Part shown: piece after piece, positions 29,245-38,705 of the stretch
Layout of the letters: the number at the start of each line of letters is the position of its first letter
How positions within the stretch are numbered: the stretch's first letter is position 1
NCBI GenBank assembly: GCA_024274785.1
Contig: JAJSAM010000033.1
Span: forward strand, 44,398-108,397
DNA: 64,000 nt
Source: Planctomycetota bacterium
GTDB lineage: Bacteria; Planctomycetota; JAJSAM01
Direction: 5' to 3'
Made by a program: the position numbers and the translations under genes
The notes under the pieces: generated by a model
Databases searched by the model: none
What the model was told of the DNA's origin: nothing
The model's input: the letters and a program-made list of their open reading frames with translations, nothing else

Positions 29245-30010
29245 GCCGATCACCATCCAGGGACTGAAGAAGCGATACGGAAAGAAGCAGGTCCTGACCG
29301 GCGTGACCCTGTCCGTGCCGAGGGGAGTGACGACCGCGCTGCTCGGCAGAAACGGCGCGGGCAAGACCACCATCCTCCGAATCCTCGCCGGGCTTCTGCC
29401 TCGAAACGGCGGCGAAGTGTCGGTCGCCGGCCTGGATCCCTGGAAGCAGGCGATCCGGGTCAAGGCGATCACCGGATACGTCCCGGACGCCCCCATGTTC
29501 CATCCTCGCTGGCGGGTCCGCGACGCGATGAGCCTGGTGAAGTCCGCACGGCGGCGAAGCTGGGACGAGCGCGAGGCGAGGCGCCTGGCGGAGACGTTCC
29601 AATTGGCCGGGTCCGACCGGATCGGCGCCCTCAGCAAGGGCGCGCGAGCCAAGCTCTCCCTGTTACTCGCTCTCTCGCACCACCCGGAGGTCGTGCTGCT
29701 CGACGAGCCCGCTTCCGGCCTCGACCCGCTCTCCCGCAAGGAGGTGCTCGGCACCCTGGTGGAGATCATGGAGCGGGAGGGAGCCGCCATCCTGATCTCC
29801 ACCCACCGCCTGGACGACGTGGAGCGCCTGGCCGAGCGCGTGGCGTTCCTGAAGGGCGGGGAGATCGTGGCGGAAGGGCTCACCGAGGAGCTGCGGACCG
29901 GCCGAGGCATACCGGAGGCGCAGTTGGAACATCCCGGCCTTACGGAACTCTATGCGGCCTTGCTCGACCGCGAGCAGGAGAAACGGGAAGTGCAACCATG
30001 CGCAGTCTGA
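29231..30010 (+). CDS. ABC transporter ATP-binding protein
   Basis: Walker A LLGRNGAGKTT, signature GALSKGARAKLSLLLAL, Walker B VVLLDEPASGLDP. Confidence 0.95.
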   Translation: MSTAEPITIQGLKKRYGKKQVLTGVTLSVPRGVTTALLGRNGAGKTTILRILAGLLPRNGGEVSVAGLDPWKQAIRVKAITGYVPDAPMFHPRWRVRDAMSLVKSARRRSWDEREARRLAETFQLAGSDRIGALSKGARAKLSLLLALSHHPEVVLLDEPASGLDPLSRKEVLGTLVEIMEREGAAILISTHRLDDVERLAERVAFLKGGEIVAEGLTEELRTGRGIPEAQLEHPGLTELYAALLDREQEKREVQPCAV

Positions 30011-31797
30011 TCGCAAAGGAATGGCGGGAGAGCCGGGCCCTGATCTTCGGGTTCCTGATCCTCGCCCCGGTGGCCTCGGTCCTCATCAAGTGGCTGCTGG
30101 TGGGCTTCAAGGCCACGGAGACCACGGATTCCCTGGTGTTCATCATCCCCGGAGCGTTCGCCCTGTTCGTCTTCGCCCTGTCGGCGGACCTCGCCGCGGC
30201 GGACATCTCCTCCGGGCGCATCGCATTCTTCGCCGCGCTGCCCACGAGCCCCGCGAAAGTGTGGGCCGCCAAGACCCTGTTCCTCGCCGGCTCGGCGCTC
30301 CTCTACCTCGGCTACGCCCTCGTCGTCGAGACGATGATCCTCGCGCTCGCCGGGAAGGCGACCGCGCCCCTCATGGGACCCGAGGCGGCGCGCATGACGC
30401 TGCCGTTGACGGCGGTGATGACCGCGGGCGCGGCGACGTTTCTGTTCTCCACGCTGATCGATCGAGGATTCGCCGCGGCGCTCGCCGGCTTCGGGATGGT
30501 CGCCGGCCCCTGGCTCGTGCTGGGAGCAATCCGCAAGAATATCGGTGGGTTCGGGATCGATTTGGAGGCTGCCTCCCTCTTCGCCTGCGTGGTCCTGATC
30601 GTGGCCTCGCTCTCCGGCTCCGCCGCCGCTTTCCTCTCTGGAAGAGTGCATCTGAAAGCCAGGCTCCGGCGCGTCCTCGTCGCCGGTCTGGCGTTCCTCC
30701 TGGTCCTTCTGCCAGCCACGGTGTGGGCGGGAGTCTCGGTCCGGAACTGGCTCACCATCGACGCCGGCGACGAGCAAGTCCGCCTGGGTGGTGGCCGGCC
30801 GACGCCGGACGGAACGTGGGCGCTTCTGTCGGCAAGCCGCCGGGGGAAGGGCCCCTTCGGAGCGCCCTCGCCCCAGGAAGACTGGGCCGTCAACCTGGAG
30901 ACCGGGGTGGTTCGCGAGTTCGGCGGCATCGGTTGGTTCATGGGCGGTGACGAGGAATTCGCGGAAGGACCCGGTCGACTGGCGCTGTTTCGTCATTCGA
31001 AAGCGCCGGACGGCAAGGCGAACTGGCTGCGCGTGGTCTACGACCTGAACACGGGGCGGCCGCTCTCCACCCGGAGTGTGCAACGGTCGAAGCTCTATGG
31101 ATGGACGAGCATCCCGTGGGGTCTACACCGACTCGACATCACCCGATCTCCGCGCCGCCTGCTCACCGCCGATGGCCGCACGTTCGACCAGCCGGAGGGC
31201 TGGAGGTTCTCGCCCGCCACCGCCCCCTGGGGCGTCGGGTTGCGCCGCCGAAAGGGTGGGGTGAGCTATAGCTTCGGAGTGCTCCTTTTCGACACCGGCG
31301 AGATCCGGGAACTCTCTCACCATCCGCACTCTCTCCCCGATGACCCCGACGGCTTCGCTGTAAGCTTCGGTCAGCCGATCCGCCGTATCCCTCTCGCAGG
31401 CGGCGAGACCGAAGAGATCGACATCGGCAAGCCGAACTCCCGCAGCCTGTCCCCCGACCTGCGATTCGCCGTCATCTCGAGTTCCGCCGGGCTCTACCTG
31501 GTCCGCTCGAAGGATGCATCGATCGAGAAGATCGAGGACGAGACGCCCGTTCGCGGGGGCCCCTTCATCCTCTGGGCAAACGACTCGAGGACATTCCTGG
31601 TCCTCGGTCACGGCCCGAGTCTCAAGGGAACCATCCGTGATGGCCACGCCACCGTCGAGCAGGTGCAGGTCAGCCCGCGGATCATCTTCCCGGTCCACTT
31701 CGACGGTTCGCGGGTGCTGGGTTTCGGAGCGGGGCACGGAAGCTACCACGTCTCGGAACTCGATGGATCGAGCAGGCAGCTTCTGCCGGTGAGGTAG
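29998..31797 (+). CDS. ABC-2-type permease fused to a C-terminal beta-propeller-like extracytoplasmic region
   Basis: Overlaps ATPase stop; N-terminal half with about 6 TM segments (MRSLIAKEWRESRALIFGFLILAP...), C-terminal half soluble repeats (GGETEEIDIGKPNSRSLSPDLRFAVISSSAGLYLVR...). Confidence 0.8.
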   Translation: MRSLIAKEWRESRALIFGFLILAPVASVLIKWLLVGFKATETTDSLVFIIPGAFALFVFALSADLAAADISSGRIAFFAALPTSPAKVWAAKTLFLAGSALLYLGYALVVETMILALAGKATAPLMGPEAARMTLPLTAVMTAGAATFLFSTLIDRGFAAALAGFGMVAGPWLVLGAIRKNIGGFGIDLEAASLFACVVLIVASLSGSAAAFLSGRVHLKARLRRVLVAGLAFLLVLLPATVWAGVSVRNWLTIDAGDEQVRLGGGRPTPDGTWALLSASRRGKGPFGAPSPQEDWAVNLETGVVREFGGIGWFMGGDEEFAEGPGRLALFRHSKAPDGKANWLRVVYDLNTGRPLSTRSVQRSKLYGWTSIPWGLHRLDITRSPRRLLTADGRTFDQPEGWRFSPATAPWGVGLRRRKGGVSYSFGVLLFDTGEIRELSHHPHSLPDDPDGFAVSFGQPIRRIPLAGGETEEIDIGKPNSRSLSPDLRFAVISSSAGLYLVRSKDASIEKIEDETPVRGGPFILWANDSRTFLVLGHGPSLKGTIRDGHATVEQVQVSPRIIFPVHFDGSRVLGFGAGHGSYHVSELDGSSRQLLPVR

Positions 31798-31809
31798 TAT
31801 CATCGCAGG

Positions 31810-32673
31810 ATGATCTTCGGGAACATGGAGAATCGCATCGTGCTCCTCGACGGGGGCATGGGGAGCACCATCGAGGACCGGGGCGTATCGGTTCGGAACG
31901 CGCTGTGGGGATCCGCCGCGCTGCTGACCTCTGAGGGTCTCAGCCTGAACGATCGGATCCACCGGGAATTCCGGGAGGCCGGGGCGGACATGCTCACCGC
32001 CAACGTCCACAACGCTTCCCTCGCGGCGTGCCGCGCCTATGACCACGAGGACCTCGGCCTCTTCGAGCGGGTGAATGCCGCCGGCGTCGCCAGTGCGCGC
32101 CGGGGCGCCGGCGACGACTGCCCGGTGGCTGCCGGGATCGGCAGCGTGGAGGGTCCCTACGCCACCGTGAGCATGTACGAGGCCGAGGAGATCGTCGAGA
32201 GACTCGAGCCGCAAGCGTCCCTGCTGCGACGGCTCGGGGTGGACCTCCTGATCTACGAGACGCTCACCACGGAGAACGAGATCCGGGCCGTCGCGAACCT
32301 GGCCCGCGCACCCTTTGCCGCGGGACTGACATGCGGAGAGGACGGGCGGACGCTGGCGGGGGTCGGGGTGGCCGATGCGGTTCAAATCCTCCTCCCGGCG
32401 GGCCCGGAAGCGGTTTTCATCCAGTGCACGAGATATGACTACGTCGCGGCCGCCCTGCCGGCACTGGTCGAAGCACTGGACGGTGCCGCCGACGCCGGTG
32501 TCTACGCGAACGACGGCCGGACATGGGTGGACATGCGCTGGCACGGCGAGCGGGTCTCACCGGAGGACTACGTGGCGAGTGCCCTGAAATGGCGCGACCT
32601 GGGCGCCCGGATCATCGGCGGCTGTTGCGGAACCGGGCCGGAGCACATCGCTGCGCTGAAAGCCGCGTTGTAG
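31810..32673 (+). CDS. Homocysteine S-methyltransferase family protein
   Basis: VLLDGGMGSTIEDRG; Zn ligands in FIQCTRYDYV and IIGGCCGTGPEHIAAL. Confidence 0.93.
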   Translation: MIFGNMENRIVLLDGGMGSTIEDRGVSVRNALWGSAALLTSEGLSLNDRIHREFREAGADMLTANVHNASLAACRAYDHEDLGLFERVNAAGVASARRGAGDDCPVAAGIGSVEGPYATVSMYEAEEIVERLEPQASLLRRLGVDLLIYETLTTENEIRAVANLARAPFAAGLTCGEDGRTLAGVGVADAVQILLPAGPEAVFIQCTRYDYVAAALPALVEALDGAADAGVYANDGRTWVDMRWHGERVSPEDYVASALKWRDLGARIIGGCCGTGPEHIAALKAAL

Positions 32674-33029
32674 CCCGCGCAAGACGGTTCAACGCACCGG
32701 ATCCTGACCTTCGCGGTCTTCCCTTCCCTCACCGTAGCATTCCCGCTGCCGGAGAGAGGGCGCACCCGACGCGCCGGCCACCGGATTCAGATCCCGGCCC
32801 ATCACCACTCCCGTGACGGTCCCGCCGCGGCCCAGGCGATGGCGCCCGAGGTCGCGGCGGCGAGGATGAGGATGGGAGAAATCTGGCGCATGAACCCATT
32901 GGGCCGAATCCCGGACCCGGTCTCTTCCATCGTTTCGGTTTTCCCGAACCGCCAATTCGATCGATACGAAACGCACGTCGCGGTACTTTCGAAGTTGACC
33001 AAATCGAAAGCCCGAAGGAGAGACGGAGC

Positions 33030-36000
33030 GTGAAATCGGAAAGAGTCGTTCTGCGAATACCGGCCCTCGTCCTGGTCCTGCTCATCGGCGGCGTCGCGAT
33101 CGCCGCGGGACTGAGCATCGACGACCTCACCGCCCTGAAGAAGGCCGGGTTTTCTGACGACGAGATCCAGAAGGAGATCGATCGCACCGAAACGCGACTC
33201 GTGCCGACGGAACGCGACGTCCGAAAGCTTCGCGCGGTGGGTTTCTCCCAGGCTTTCATCGATCGGCTCCGGGCGGAAGGAAGTCCCGAACTCACCCTCG
33301 ACACCGTGCGGCGGATGACCGCGCGGGGCGTCAAGCCGGAGGAGATCATCAGCCTGATCGCCGCCTCCGGAAAGACGTTCCGCCTGACGGCGCGCGAAGC
33401 CATCGAGCTCTCGAGGGCCCGCGTGGACTCCGCGGTCGTCCGCACGCTGCGGGGAGGAGCCCTCAAGCAACAGGAGTTGCTCAGGCTGGCCCGGGACGGC
33501 GCGAGGGAGGCGACTCAACTCGCCCTGATCGACGCTCTCGGCGCTGACTTCACACCGAGCGCGGCAGAAACGGTGAAGTTGATGCAGAAGGGCGTCCCGG
33601 TCTCCGTGATCCAGAAGCTGCGCGAGACCGCGCCGGCCCCCGAGGCGGAACCCGCCGCCGACTGGCACTACGAACATCCTCTCGGAAGGTTCGGACTCGA
33701 GGTCCCGGCCGGCTGGAGGCACCTGACCGAGCTGAATCTCGAGGACTTCGTGGTGCGGGACATCTTCACGCCGGAGAGGGACACGAGTGACCCCGCGAAA
33801 GTGCGATCCGCCTTCACGATCACCACGATTCCGGTTTCCCCGGAGTCGAAGCTGGCGGGACTCACGCTCGCCGATACGGCCCGAACGGTCCTGGTGCAAC
33901 GGCTGGCCGAGGAACCCGATCTGGCCCCACTCCTCGCCCGCCCGCTCGAGAAGGGAACACTCGGAGGCGTGGCTGCTCTCTTCTCTCCCCGGCGCGGAGC
34001 ACAGCGGGGAAGGGAAGACGGATCTTCCCGCTCGCGGTTCGGTATCGCGCGAAAGGACGGGTTCGTGGTCCTCGTCCGGATCTTCGCCGAGCGGAGCGCC
34101 GCACATCGCATGAAGGGTGCATTTCAGACGTGCATCGCGAAACTTCGTCTGGGACCTGCAACCCCGGTTTCGCCCGGGCCGATCGTGAACCGGCAAACCG
34201 TCACGGACCGCTCCCGCCCGTCGGTGGTGATGGTGGTCGGCACAACCGGAGGGCGACAGAGCGCCGGCAACGGATTCATCATCCGCGAGGACGGCATCGT
34301 GCTCACCAGCCACGCAGCCATCTGGGACATGGATACGAAGAGGCCTCACCGGAACATCCAGCTCCACTTCGATGCTTCCCTGAACCGTCCGCCGGTCCGG
34401 GCCGCCCTGGTCGCGGAGCACCGTCCCGAGCTGAACGGGGCCGGCTCCGCGCTGCTTCGGATCACGGAGCCCGGGAGAGTTCCGGCGCTGGCCCTCGGCA
34501 GGAGCATCCCGGTGCGCGCCACCACCCCCGTCCTGACGCTCGGATTCCCGCGTGGCGGGGCTCTCGAACTCGAGGCGCTCACCGTCATCGCCACGCCGAG
34601 CACCGTCAGGAAAGTGATGCCGAACCCGGACTACCACGGCGGTCCCGTGATCGACGCCCGGACCGGGGAAGTGATCGGAGTGTGCTCATCGATGTGGCGC
34701 CTTGACCCGCAGGCGATGATCCCCATACAGGCGTTTCGCACCGCATACGCGGATGTGCTCGATCTCGCGGCCGGCGCCGATCGGCTCTGGGGACCGACAG
34801 AGCACTTCGCCCATGCCCTGGATCTATACGGCCGCGGGGCGTATGCCGCCGCGGAACGTCGGCTCGCAAGAACGCTGGCGCTGGCGCCGAAGAACACGGA
34901 TGCCATGTTCCTCAACGCCGCGTGCGCGCTCGGTCGCGAGGATTCATCGGCGTTCGCCCAGTGGATCAACCGAGTGCTGAAGATCGATCCCGACAACGGC
35001 CTCGCCCTCCTGATGGCCGCCGGACACTCCCTGGCCGCGGAGGACTACGCACCGGCGATGAGGTTCGCCAATCGCGCAATCCAGGTGAGCCCCGCAGACG
35101 CGAGACCATACCTCCTCCGCGCAGAGATCAACCTTGGCCTGCGCCGTTATCAGGACGCTCTGCGTGATGCGGACCTGGTGGCACGAAAAACCCGGGGGCG
35201 AAGCACGGATGCGGAGATCCTCGCCGGGCGGGCCCTCTTCGAGTTGCAGAGGCTGGACGAAGGGCTTGCCCGATTCAACCGGGTGCTGAAGCTCAACCCG
35301 GCAGACTTGACGGCACAACTCGCGAAGGGCCTCTACTACGAGGAGAAGCGACTCTATTCCGAGGCCGCGAGGGAGTACGAGGGAATCGCCCGACGGCACC
35401 CAAAGGCACCCGAGCCCGAGGAGTCACTGGGCCGCTGCCTGGTCCTGGATGGTAAGAAACGCCCGGCCCTGGCCGCCTGCGACCGAGCCCTGGCGAAGAT
35501 CCGGAACCTGGGACGAACTCCGCCGGAATCCCTGTTCAGGACGATGACCGGCATCCGCGGGATCAGCGACGATTCAACGCCCCTCTTCATCGACTACGTC
35601 AACGCCTGCCCCGGCTCCGCGAATGCCCACGTGCAGGCCGCAATGCTGCACGGGACGCTGGGGGAACGCCCTGGTCTGGCGTACGCACACGCCCTCATCG
35701 CCCAGCAACTCACCTGGGGGGACGCCACGGTGCGCAAACAGGTACGCGACATCCCTCCCGCCTCACTCTCGATCAGCACGGTTGCGGAACTCTCAAAGCT
35801 GGGCTACGGTCCGGTGGCGATGACCATCGTGGAACTCGCCCCGATCGGCTTTGAAGTCAGCAAGGACAGCCGGGCCGGCCGACCCGGCGACTCGTCCCCC
35901 ATGACGACGGCGCTGCTGAGCAGGATCCTCTCGCGGCAGGAAGCGGGACGTCTTGGCCCGATGGGTGAACCCGGCGGACACGGACTCGACCGGAAGGAGA

Positions 36001-37010
36001 ATCCACCATCCCCCATGGTCACCGCAGTGAAGCCCGATGCGCCGCACCGGCCCGAACTCGAGGTCACGGAATGGAACGCTCCGGACGGCAAGTTGATGGT
36101 CCCGGTGCCGAAGGGCTTCACCGTCGATGACAGGCAGGTGCGAAAAGCCCGCCAGAACGGCTTCGGGTTTATCCGTTTCTACGCCGTGAACCGAAAACGG
36201 ATGGCCGAGGTCTGTGGCTGCGTCTTCGATGCGAGCATCCGGACGTTCCCCGACGCCTTCGAAAAGCTGCAGGCCTTCCGGGCCTCCGAGGAGTCGCGGA
36301 TGAAGGTCGAGGAGCAGCAGGAGATCACCATCGATGGTGTGAAAGGCCGGTACGCCCGAGGGATCATCCAGTTCCGGAATCGGAATGCGGCACCCTTCGA
36401 GCTGGTGCTGATCCCCGCACCCGGTGGCATCCGCGCGATGTTCTTCGCCTCGGTGCCGGACTCGGTGAAGCCGCTCGAGAAAGAGCGACAGGCACTGCTG
36501 ACCGGTTTCCGACCCGCACGCCCGGCACCCCCGGAGCCGACGATGGAACTGATGACCTTCCGGGATCCGTCGGGGCTCTTCACCGTCGATTTCCCGAAGA
36601 CATTCGCCCCCGCGAACAAGGTCATGGCCACCCACCGGCGTCAGGGCATCGGCTTCATTCGCTTTGTCGCGGCGAAGCGGGACGACCGGGCCCGGATCTC
36701 GGTCATCGCCTTCGGCGTCCCGACGAGAACCGCGGAGCAGGCCCTGTCGGCCCTGCAGCTTTTCGAACCCTCGAGGGGGCAATCGATGCTCAAGGCGAAG
36801 CAGGAACCGCGGAAGATCGGTGAACTCTCCGGGACTGCCTTTGCCGGCACGATCAGGAAGGCCGATGGTTCGGAGGCTCAGTGGGAGGCGGTCTTCGTCC
36901 CCTCCACTGCGGGTGTGATGGGCATCATCTTCACCGCCCCGACGGACCAGTGGGAGAGTCTCACGAAAGAACGGGAGGCACTGCTCAGCGGACTGCGGGT
37001 CACGAAGTAG
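33030..37010 (+). CDS. Large secreted protein: trypsin/HtrA-like domain with degenerate catalytic residues plus TPR and two C-terminal repeats
   Basis: Signal peptide; SAGNGFIIREDGIVLTSHAAIWDM ... DYHGGPVIDARTGEVIGVCS (S1-like fold); TPR region AAERRLARTLALAPKNTDAMF, ALARFNRVLKLNPADLTAQ-type; paired domains starting LMVPVPKGFTVDDRQ and LFTVDFPKTFAPANK. Confidence 0.75.
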   Translation: MKSERVVLRIPALVLVLLIGGVAIAAGLSIDDLTALKKAGFSDDEIQKEIDRTETRLVPTERDVRKLRAVGFSQAFIDRLRAEGSPELTLDTVRRMTARGVKPEEIISLIAASGKTFRLTAREAIELSRARVDSAVVRTLRGGALKQQELLRLARDGAREATQLALIDALGADFTPSAAETVKLMQKGVPVSVIQKLRETAPAPEAEPAADWHYEHPLGRFGLEVPAGWRHLTELNLEDFVVRDIFTPERDTSDPAKVRSAFTITTIPVSPESKLAGLTLADTARTVLVQRLAEEPDLAPLLARPLEKGTLGGVAALFSPRRGAQRGREDGSSRSRFGIARKDGFVVLVRIFAERSAAHRMKGAFQTCIAKLRLGPATPVSPGPIVNRQTVTDRSRPSVVMVVGTTGGRQSAGNGFIIREDGIVLTSHAAIWDMDTKRPHRNIQLHFDASLNRPPVRAALVAEHRPELNGAGSALLRITEPGRVPALALGRSIPVRATTPVLTLGFPRGGALELEALTVIATPSTVRKVMPNPDYHGGPVIDARTGEVIGVCSSMWRLDPQAMIPIQAFRTAYADVLDLAAGADRLWGPTEHFAHALDLYGRGAYAAAERRLARTLALAPKNTDAMFLNAACALGREDSSAFAQWINRVLKIDPDNGLALLMAAGHSLAAEDYAPAMRFANRAIQVSPADARPYLLRAEINLGLRRYQDALRDADLVARKTRGRSTDAEILAGRALFELQRLDEGLARFNRVLKLNPADLTAQLAKGLYYEEKRLYSEAAREYEGIARRHPKAPEPEESLGRCLVLDGKKRPALAACDRALAKIRNLGRTPPESLFRTMTGIRGISDDSTPLFIDYVNACPGSANAHVQAAMLHGTLGERPGLAYAHALIAQQLTWGDATVRKQVRDIPPASLSISTVAELSKLGYGPVAMTIVELAPIGFEVSKDSRAGRPGDSSPMTTALLSRILSRQEAGRLGPMGEPGGHGLDRKENPPSPMVTAVKPDAPHRPELEVTEWNAPDGKLMVPVPKGFTVDDRQVRKARQNGFGFIRFYAVNRKRMAEVCGCVFDASIRTFPDAFEKLQAFRASEESRMKVEEQQEITIDGVKGRYARGIIQFRNRNAAPFELVLIPAPGGIRAMFFASVPDSVKPLEKERQALLTGFRPARPAPPEPTMELMTFRDPSGLFTVDFPKTFAPANKVMATHRRQGIGFIRFVAAKRDDRARISVIAFGVPTRTAEQALSALQLFEPSRGQSMLKAKQEPRKIGELSGTAFAGTIRKADGSEAQWEAVFVPSTAGVMGIIFTAPTDQWESLTKEREALLSGLRVTK

Positions 37011-38636
37011 CTACCTCGGAATGGCCTTGCCGGTGCGCTTTTCGAACTGCGCTTCGTAGAGGGACGGAGGCTGAAGCTCGGCCGCCTGCCCCTCCGCCTC
37101 GAGCCAGTCGTCTCCGGACACCAGGAGATCGAGGTCCGGGCCGGTGCCGATGACGTAGCCGTTGCCGAACTGGGAGGACCGGAGCAGTCCCGACCCGGTC
37201 GTGTTCCAGAAGATGCACTCCGTTGCGGTATGTCCCGCGCCGCTGCTCATGGTCCCGCGATTGAGGGCCGACCAGCCGTCATCGACCGTGCATTGGTCCA
37301 CGAGGTTCGCCGTCGCCAGCGAATGGTGGTACTCGGAGTGGCCGACGGTCGCCACCGTCACGCCGAGGAATTCGTTCAGGGCCTGCCCCTCGAAACTGTG
37401 GCAACGCAGCCAGACGCAGCCGGTCACCCCGAAGCCCCAGTTCTGGATGAAGTTGTGCCTGCCGCGTCGGGCCGTGCAATCGCGAAACAGCACCTCGTTC
37501 GACTGCCTGACCTCGAAGAGATAGCCGTTCCCGCCGCCGCCGCGATGTTCGGCGAACGAAAGAGTGCAATCCGCGACCGTCACCCGCTTCGCGAAACTGA
37601 CGATGATGCCGCCGCTCTGCAGGTGATCTCCCGCACCGTCGCCGGTGCCCGGGGAGAGGGGCGAGGCGAAGGACTCGATGTTCACCGCAAAGGCGTCCTT
37701 CACTCCACTCAGTTCCAGCACGTGCGCGCGGTCGTTCGCCCACGCATCGTCCCAGGCGACGGCGTTCGAGAGGCCGAGGTCCCGGACCCCCACCCCGGAA
37801 AGCAGCCCGGTCACGACGCGCAGGCTCGCACCGTCGCGGAGTTTCAGCGGGTAGCGCACCGGCACGTCGATCAGAACGCGGTGCGGGGTGCTCGAAGTGT
37901 CGATCGCCGTGATCTCCCGACGCAGGAACGGCTGCCAGGTGTCGAGGAACACCGTCCACGTACCGGTCATGCCGTGCTCCGCGACGAAGGCCGCGGTGAT
38001 CGTGCAACCGACATCGAGGTCGTCGCCGATGGAGAGCCCGGAAGCGTCAGCCACCAGCAGAGCGGTCTCGCGGGCACCCGCGTCCGCGGCGAGCAGGACC
38101 TCCGCCCCCCTCTTCGGCGCGCCGCGGAAGGTGAGGTGGCTCTTGCCGGTCATGGCGTCGTGGCGGGTGAAATAGACCCTGCTCTTCCCGGGCCCCTCAC
38201 CGCGGAGCACGACGTTTCCGGCGGAGACCGTCAGCAGTCCGTCCACCCGGAACTCACCGGAGGGAAACTGCACCGTGCCACCGCCCGCCTTGCCCGCTGC
38301 ATCGATGGCCGCCTGGATCGCCGCGGTGGAGTCACTGCTCCCGGTGGGATCCGCCTGGTGGTCGGCCACGACGTCGATGACCGGGCCGGTGCCGGAGATC
38401 GGCAGGATCGCGCCGCCGCCGTGGTAACCGGCGTAGGAGACGTCGTGGAGGAAACGGCCTTCGGAGTCAGTGGTTTCCGGCGTCCAGTCCGGGGGAAACA
38501 GCGCGCTGCGAACAACCGTGGGCTCGACCGACGGTGGAGTCCCATTCGCCGGCGGAATCCCGCCCCCGCCGCCCCCGCCGCATCCGACCACAAGAACCAC
38601 GATGAGGTTGATTGTGAGCCGAGTTCTCATCCGCAC
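37011..38636 (-). CDS. Right-handed parallel beta-helix (pectate-lyase-3-like) lipoprotein
   Basis: LIVVLVVGCGGGGGGG lipobox; DVVADHQADPTGSSDSTAAIQAAIDAAGKAGGGTVQFPSGEFRVDGLLTV. Confidence 0.85.
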   Translation of the reverse strand: MRMRTRLTINLIVVLVVGCGGGGGGGIPPANGTPPSVEPTVVRSALFPPDWTPETTDSEGRFLHDVSYAGYHGGGAILPISGTGPVIDVVADHQADPTGSSDSTAAIQAAIDAAGKAGGGTVQFPSGEFRVDGLLTVSAGNVVLRGEGPGKSRVYFTRHDAMTGKSHLTFRGAPKRGAEVLLAADAGARETALLVADASGLSIGDDLDVGCTITAAFVAEHGMTGTWTVFLDTWQPFLRREITAIDTSSTPHRVLIDVPVRYPLKLRDGASLRVVTGLLSGVGVRDLGLSNAVAWDDAWANDRAHVLELSGVKDAFAVNIESFASPLSPGTGDGAGDHLQSGGIIVSFAKRVTVADCTLSFAEHRGGGGNGYLFEVRQSNEVLFRDCTARRGRHNFIQNWGFGVTGCVWLRCHSFEGQALNEFLGVTVATVGHSEYHHSLATANLVDQCTVDDGWSALNRGTMSSGAGHTATECIFWNTTGSGLLRSSQFGNGYVIGTGPDLDLLVSGDDWLEAEGQAAELQPPSLYEAQFEKRTGKAIPR

Positions 38637-38705
38637 ATCCTACCGGGATGACGGATCGGAAGCGATGCTGCCCCGAGTCCGGTGCTATGCTCCGGCCTCC
38701 CTTGA

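Noticed and set aside
32802-34637. 611-aa minus-strand ORF
   Set aside because: Antisense to the 1326-aa protein 5' half; low-complexity shadow translation.
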